DNA of 64,000 nucleotides from Annulohypoxylon bovei var. microspora. Lineage: Eukaryota; Ascomycota; Sordariomycetes; Xylariales; Hypoxylaceae. Of the stretch, positions 59,554-64,000 are shown piece by piece (the stretch's first letter is position 1; each line of letters starts with the position of its first letter). Where the stretch lies: contig MU405317.1 of NCBI GenBank assembly GCA_022836615.1, forward strand, positions 62,001 to 126,000, in the 5' to 3' direction. Made by a program: the position numbers and the translations under genes. The notes beneath the pieces are model-generated. The model had not been told where the DNA came from. It worked only from the letters and a program-made list of their open reading frames with translations, and ran no database searches.

Positions 59554-60628
59554 ATGTCCTCCGCTGTGATCTCCGCCGACGACGGCCTAGAGCCGACACT
59601 GCAGTCTATCCTGGACCAGAAGACATTGCGATGGATATTTGTTGGTGGTAAAGGTGGCGTGGGCAAGACGACCACCTCATGTTCCCTTGCCATACAACTC
59701 GCCAAAGTCCGCCGCTCGGTTCTTCTCATCTCTACCGATCCCGCCCACAACTTGTCCGACGCCTTCTCGCAGAAGTTCGGCAAGGAGGCCCGACTAATAG
59801 AGGGCTTCACAAACCTCAGTGCTATGGAGATCGACCCGAACGGAAGTATTCAAGATTTAATGGCCGGACAAGGCGAAGATAACACCGATGCCATGGGAGG
59901 CGTGGGGAACATGATGCAGGATTTGGCCTTCGCAGTAAGTTTAGAGCTAGCATATGATAGTGCCCGTGACTCGAACTAACGGTGTTTCCTCCTAGATCCC
60001 GGGTATAGACGAGGCCATGTCTTTCGCCGAGGTTCTCAAACAGGTCAAATCTCTCTCATACGAGGTCATTATCTTCGACACCGCGCCCACGGGCCACACC
60101 CTCCGTTTCCTACAGTTCCCAACCGTTCTCGAGAAAGCTCTAGCTAAGATCTCCCAACTCTCCACGCAATACGGTCCACTACTTAGCGGCTTCCTCGGCA
60201 ACCAGGGAACGCTTCCGAACGGACAGAACCTAAACGAGATGATGGAGAAGTTGGAGACTCTCCGCCAGACTATCTCCGAAGTGAACACGCAGTTTAAGGA
60301 TGAGAACCTGACGACGTTTGTATGCGTCTGCATAGCGGAATTCCTAAGTCTGTACGAGACGGAACGCATGATCCAGGAACTGGCAAGCTACAACATCGAC
60401 ACGCACTGCATCGTGGTGAACCAGCTGCTCTTCCCCAAGGAAGGGAGCAACTGTGAGCAGTGCAAAGCGCGACGGAAGATGCAGAAGAAATACTTGGATC
60501 AGATCGAGGAGTTGTACGACGAGTTTAACGTTGTGAGGATGCCGCTATTGGTAGAGGAGGTCAGGGGTAAGGAGAAGCTAGAACGGTTCAGTGAAATGCT
60601 GATCCATCCCTTTGTCCCTCCTGAGTAA
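59554..60628 (+). CDS. get3: GET pathway ATPase Get3 (ArsA family)
   Basis: Two exons, 59554-59934 and 59996-60628, encode 337 residues. The deviant P-loop FVGGKGGVGKTTTS lies at about 29-42. LISTDPAHNLSDAF follows (switch region), and switch II is IIFDTAPTGHTLRFLQFP (about 153-170). The dimer zinc site CEQC is at Cys280 and Cys283. Get3 is a cytosolic homodimeric ATPase that delivers tail-anchored proteins to Get1/Get2 in the ER membrane. The intron splits AFA from IPGIDEAM, with a GTAAGT donor. All key residues seem intact and length is normal. Confidence 0.96.
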
Positions 60629-61423
60629 AACGCATTCGAGAAGTCTATTGGGCTGTTTGGAGTCGGGAAGCATGGCGTTTGAGACCTTTGGCTTAAATCG
60701 AGGGTCTAATGTAAGGGAAATAGAGGCATAATGGAGCAATTCAGTGCTTCTGGCATACATGTCCACCTAAGTACTCACAAGATACGAAATTAAGCATATC
60801 ACATGTTTCCCCTGATGTGTCATCCGTCGTTGACCCGAGGGATGAGATCATTATAGAGATAATACGAATATAAATACGACTTCAAATTCTCACGTAAAGG
60901 GAAGAAATCGGATGCACAATGTGTCTTATAATTCGTTTTAGTTTCGAGTTCTTGCCACGCCCAAGGTAGCCATTCAAGATGGGGCGGTAGTTCTTTACCT
61001 ACCTGTTTGCTTAGAGATCGATGGTTAACTGTGTCACGATGATACTCACTCCGCCTTACTAGTAGGTACATATGTATAGAGGTGACTAATATGAGGAAAT
61101 CAATTATAAAGAGACGGCCGTCGGCGTTAGGTGATCAATAGGATGCTTATGCAATTAACATGACAAATAATATGGCCGTCGAATCAATCGCCGCGATCGG
61201 CAACCATCTTGAGAGCCGCGATGTTCTATCAAGATGCAGAAACCGTGTATCGAATGTCCGCGTCCGGGGCTAAGACCGGTGTTAAGTTCAATCAGGAGAT
61301 AGACGAAGATATGCTAGTCCCAGGGTCAACACCGTCTCCCCATAAAAGCCGCGGGGCCCGCTTGGTTTCTAGAGTAAGCAGGTGGAGGTGTGCGTATCGA
61401 ACTAGGTACCACTACCCGCCGCC
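60629..61423. other. Intergenic between get3 and the GST gene
   Basis: About 795 bp, same-strand neighbours. Short open frames overlap it on both strands but lack support. Confidence 0.45.
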
Positions 61424-62329
61424 ATGCAGTCCATCAAGATTTACCACGCGCCGCACGGCCAAGGGCCTAATCCCTGGAAGACCATCATCGTACTCGAGGA
61501 GCTGGGGTTGCCGTGGGACATCGTCTGGATCCCGTACGGCGAGATCAAGTCCGAGCCATACACGTCTCTGAACCCGAACGGTCGACTGCCGGCCATGATC
61601 GACCCGAATAAGAACGTGACGCTATGGGAGTCCGGCGCTATTATAAATTATCTCATCGCTACGTACGACAAGGGACTGAAGCTCACGTATGGGGATGACA
61701 GGCTCGAGGAGAAGTGGCTTCTCCAGAGCTGGCTGATGTTCCAGATGAGCGGCCAGGGGCCGATGTTCGGGCAGAAGGGTGCGTGTTCCAAGATCTAGCC
61801 TCTTAACTTCTTCCCACGTTACTTCCACTCCGACTCAATTGCCAACTCACATTCCTCCATTACCGAGTCTCGGTGCAGTTCCTAGGTAAAAAGGACTTGG
61901 CTAACCCTTCTCGCCTGCGAAATAGTGTGGTTCACGTACATCCACGTGGAGCAGAACCTGCAGACGGTCATCGACCGGTACGGGAACGAGGTCAAGCGCA
62001 TCATAGGCGTGGTGGACAGCACGCTGCGCAAGCAGCGGCAGAAGCTGGGCCTCGCGGCCGGCGACGCGGTATGGCTCGTCGGCGACCGGTGCACCTACGC
62101 GGACCTCGCGTTCGTGCCCTGGAACACCGCGCTCAGCACCATGTTCCCCGGCGGCGCCCTCGACCTCGAGAGGGAGTTTCCCGAGTTCCACCGCTGGCAC
62201 CTGGGCATGGCCGGGCGGCCCGCGACGAAGAAGGTCCTGGAGTACAGGGAGGAGTGCGTCCGCTCGATGAAGGACACCGCGGCGGAGGTCCTCGAGAGGC
62301 AGCCGGATGCCAAGCAGCTCCCGAAGTAG
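61424..62329 (+). CDS. Glutathione S-transferase (Ure2/GTT-like)
   Basis: Two exons, 61424-61778 and 61926-62329, encode 252 residues. The intron has donor GTGCGT and acceptor AATAG, joining GQMFGQ-type sequence (PMFGQK) to VWFTYIHVEQN. The N-terminal thioredoxin-like half has HAPHGQGPNPWKTIIVLEEL, NPNGRLPAMIDP (cis-Pro loop) and LWESGAIINYL. The all-helical C-terminal half contains WLVGDRCTYADLAFVPW, the conserved N-cap box of GSTs. It would conjugate glutathione to electrophiles in the cytosol. The class is nearest to fungal Ure2p-like GSTs as I recall them. The second exon is GC-rich. Confidence 0.92.
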
Positions 62330-62710
62330 GAGAAGTCCGTTGGTGTTGGTGATGCTTGATGTACTAAGGTAGAGATTCACATCTGGACCGGGGCAAGTGT
62401 TTTCATAGGAATATGTAGAAACATTTATAGGAACTTGCCTAATCGAGTAATTGCTACTCCAACTAGCCATTTGGGGCTTGGCGTGGGTAACACAGGGTAG
62501 TGCTTACCGCCATTTGTGTTAATGTATCTGAGAACGGCAACCTGCAGCTCCCTTATTACAGCAAGTCTATTGCGATAAATGGAAAGCCCTCTGCCCACCT
62601 GGCATGTGGCCTAACTTCACAATCGCACCTTCGCTATCAAGTCCTCGAGCGAATAGTGTCCGGCGCATTGAAGTGGCTGTGGGGCCGCGACGCATGGCAG
62701 GCCAAGCCCT
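62330..62710. other. 3' flank of GST gene
   Basis: Non-coding sequence between the GST stop and the inverted-repeat element. No feature seen. Confidence 0.4.
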
Positions 62711-62990
62711 GGTATGGTGGCCCATAGGTGGTACTGTGCCAAAAAAAAATCAAATTTTGGAAAATAGAAGTAGCTATGCCTAATACGGTAGTTGGGTTGG
62801 TGGGTATTAAGCCACATATTGGTGGGATGATAAATGAGTACATATGTATATTAATAGCTGGAGGTAAGTAGGTAGACGCATGGTACTTGTGTTCGCATAC
62901 AAATTTAGGTATAAAATTATGTACCTATGGTCGCCCGGTATGGTATTACCTACTGACCTTGTATCTTGTATGTACGAACAAAGCTGCAAT

Positions 62991-63017
62991 AGTTGTAATA
63001 GCTGTAATAGCTGTAAT
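62991..63017. repeat. 9-bp minisatellite, AGCTGTAAT unit, 3 copies
   Basis: Three consecutive copies (the first AGTTGTAAT). The unit is the reverse complement of the larger array at 63251-63322. Confidence 0.9.
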
Positions 63018-63250
63018 ATTTACTTTGTATAAAAGTACCATTAGCATAACTTATTCTTACATAGTACATACCTACTAAGACATGGCTTTCGAATGATTAC
63101 ATAAAAGTAACCTTAGTAGTTGTCAATAGTAACCATCATCAATTAATCAATTAATCAAGCATGCATTCCACTTAAGTAATACAATCAGTAGATATCACAG
63201 ACTTCAAGACGTGGTAATACAGGTTGTATGGGGTCGGGGTCACGTTTCCA

Positions 63251-63322
63251 ATTACAGCTATTACAGCTATTACAGCTATTACAGCTATTACAGCTATTAC
63301 AGCTATTACAGCTATTACAGCT
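63251..63322. repeat. 9-bp minisatellite, ATTACAGCT unit, 8 copies
   Basis: Eight perfect tandem copies followed by a partial unit and an ACCTAGGT palindrome. Read through, it gives an artefactual Ser-Tyr-Tyr repeat peptide. Confidence 0.95.
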
Positions 63323-63419
63323 ATTACCTAGGTAGTTACAGTATTACAGCACAGCAACTACAGTGGTTCAACCTTACACCTACCTATCCAAGCTGGGAAT
63401 AACCTCATTGCCCTTTTAA

Positions 63420-63486
63420 TTAACAAATCAATCAAAAAATCAATCAGCAAGTCGATTAGCAAGTCGATCAGCAAGTCAATTAATAA
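63420..63486. repeat. Degenerate 12-bp tandem repeat (GCAAGTCGATTA-like)
   Basis: AATCAATC-type units pass into three to four GCAAGTC(G/A)AT(T/C)A units. It lies inside the inverted-repeat element. Confidence 0.8.
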
Positions 63487-63687
63487 GCTAAGTAAATAAC
63501 TAGCATCTAAGTAACAAGCTTTTACACCTAATTGTACGGGCAATCTTATAAAACTGAATACACGAAGTACTTGCTTAACGAGGGATAAGCCACCACCCAC
63601 CTGTGGCTGCAACACGCCTTACCCTTTTAGGCAGTATTTACACTCCAATATTTTTTTGGCACAGTCTCACCTATGGGCCTCCATACC

Positions 63688-64000
63688 TGGAGCCATCTCA
63701 GGGGAAATTAGTGGGCTTTTAGTAGGGGGGTTCGTGGCGGGGTAAGGTTAGGTAGGTACGATGTAGCTGCTTGAACGGAGAAAGCAGTCGAATGAAGCTT
63801 CCCAAGCTTCGTGCGAGCTTGCCTGGTTACACCTTCACCGTTTCATATCCGTTGTTCTAATCTTTCCTCTTTTTACTTCTCCATTTTTGAAAAAAGCATT
63901 GATTTGCAAAGAGAACTTCCCGGCGAAGAGAGAAAAACTAGAAGAAGAAGCTATACCTAGTAGAGAAGTACCTACCTACATCCTCGAGTTTTCAACATGG
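63688..64000. other. End of window, possible 5' flank of a further plus-strand gene
   Basis: Sequence becomes CT-rich around 63865-63895, and the window ends with an ATG at 63997-63999 in good context (CAACATGG). This could be the start of a gene outside the window. Nothing downstream is available to test it. Confidence 0.3.

Larger units (their letters stand above)
62711..63687. mobile_element. Inverted-repeat (foldback-like) non-autonomous element, about 977 bp
   Basis: Forty bases at 62711-62750 (GGTATGGTGGCCCATAGGTG onward, ending in an A run) match the reverse complement of 63648-63687 at about 36 of 40 positions. The interior has no transposase but several tandem repeats, including the same 9-bp unit in opposite orientation toward each end. 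Exact outer boundaries and target duplication could not be set; no obvious duplication flanks the 40-bp arms. Superfamily is unknown. Confidence 0.65.

Noticed and set aside
61209..61571. 120-codon frame overlapping the GST start
   Set aside because: It overlaps the true GST exon in another frame and has no protein-like character.
63211..63402. Ser-Tyr-Tyr repeat peptide
   Set aside because: Translation of the 9-bp minisatellite array, not a gene.

Overview
The window is nuclear DNA of a filamentous ascomycete. Most genes carry several short introns of about 45-250 bp with GT...AG ends and CTAAC-type branch points. The protein set (Arp2, CDK8/Ssn3, Arf6-type GTPase, Sgf29, Mbp1-type APSES factor, Get3, an NLR with an alpha/beta-hydrolase N-terminus, a fungal rhodopsin-like receptor) fits a member of the Sordariomycetes. 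Order and genus cannot be fixed from the sequence alone.

Layout. 0-18.9 kb is gene-dense, mostly conserved genes: the end of an MFS sugar transporter, an Asp/Glu (hydantoin-type) racemase, arp2, ssn3, an Arf6-like GTPase, phosphomannose isomerase, sgf29, a small secreted protein, rps24 and an Efm3/FAM86-type methyltransferase. 19.2-25.4 kb is an accessory block: a KNH-like single-pass membrane protein, a complete 1194-residue NLR (SesB-like hydrolase, NACHT, ankyrin) and, divergent from it, a membrane protein of a fungal DUF family. 26.5-29.9 kb holds a glutamine-rich protein with a long pyrimidine-rich upstream leader. Two large stretches, about 30-39.4 kb and 40.4-50 kb, show no convincing gene except a single-pass membrane protein at 39.4-40.4 kb. 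From 50 kb genes return: the MBF DNA-binding subunit (mbp1), a seven-TM rhodopsin-like protein, a Dal5-type anion:cation symporter, a small duplicated-motif protein, get3 and a GST. The final 1.7 kb holds a repeat-rich element with terminal inverted repeats.

The genes do not form one pathway. Themes that recur are cell-cycle and transcription control (ssn3, sgf29, mbp1), membrane traffic and actin (arf6, arp2, get3), translation and its modification (rps24, efm3-like), and small-molecule metabolism or transport. There is no secondary-metabolite cluster, CRISPR array or recognisable rRNA or tRNA gene.

Most unusual items: the intact hydrolase-NACHT-ankyrin NLR with its divergent membrane-protein neighbour; a 199-bp TA-flanked MITE in the 5' flank of mbp1; a roughly 980-bp inverted-repeat element at 62.7-63.7 kb carrying the same 9-bp minisatellite in opposite orientations; and an excess of the palindrome ACCTAGGT in non-coding DNA. 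All exon joins were derived by hand from reading frame and splice-site consensus.
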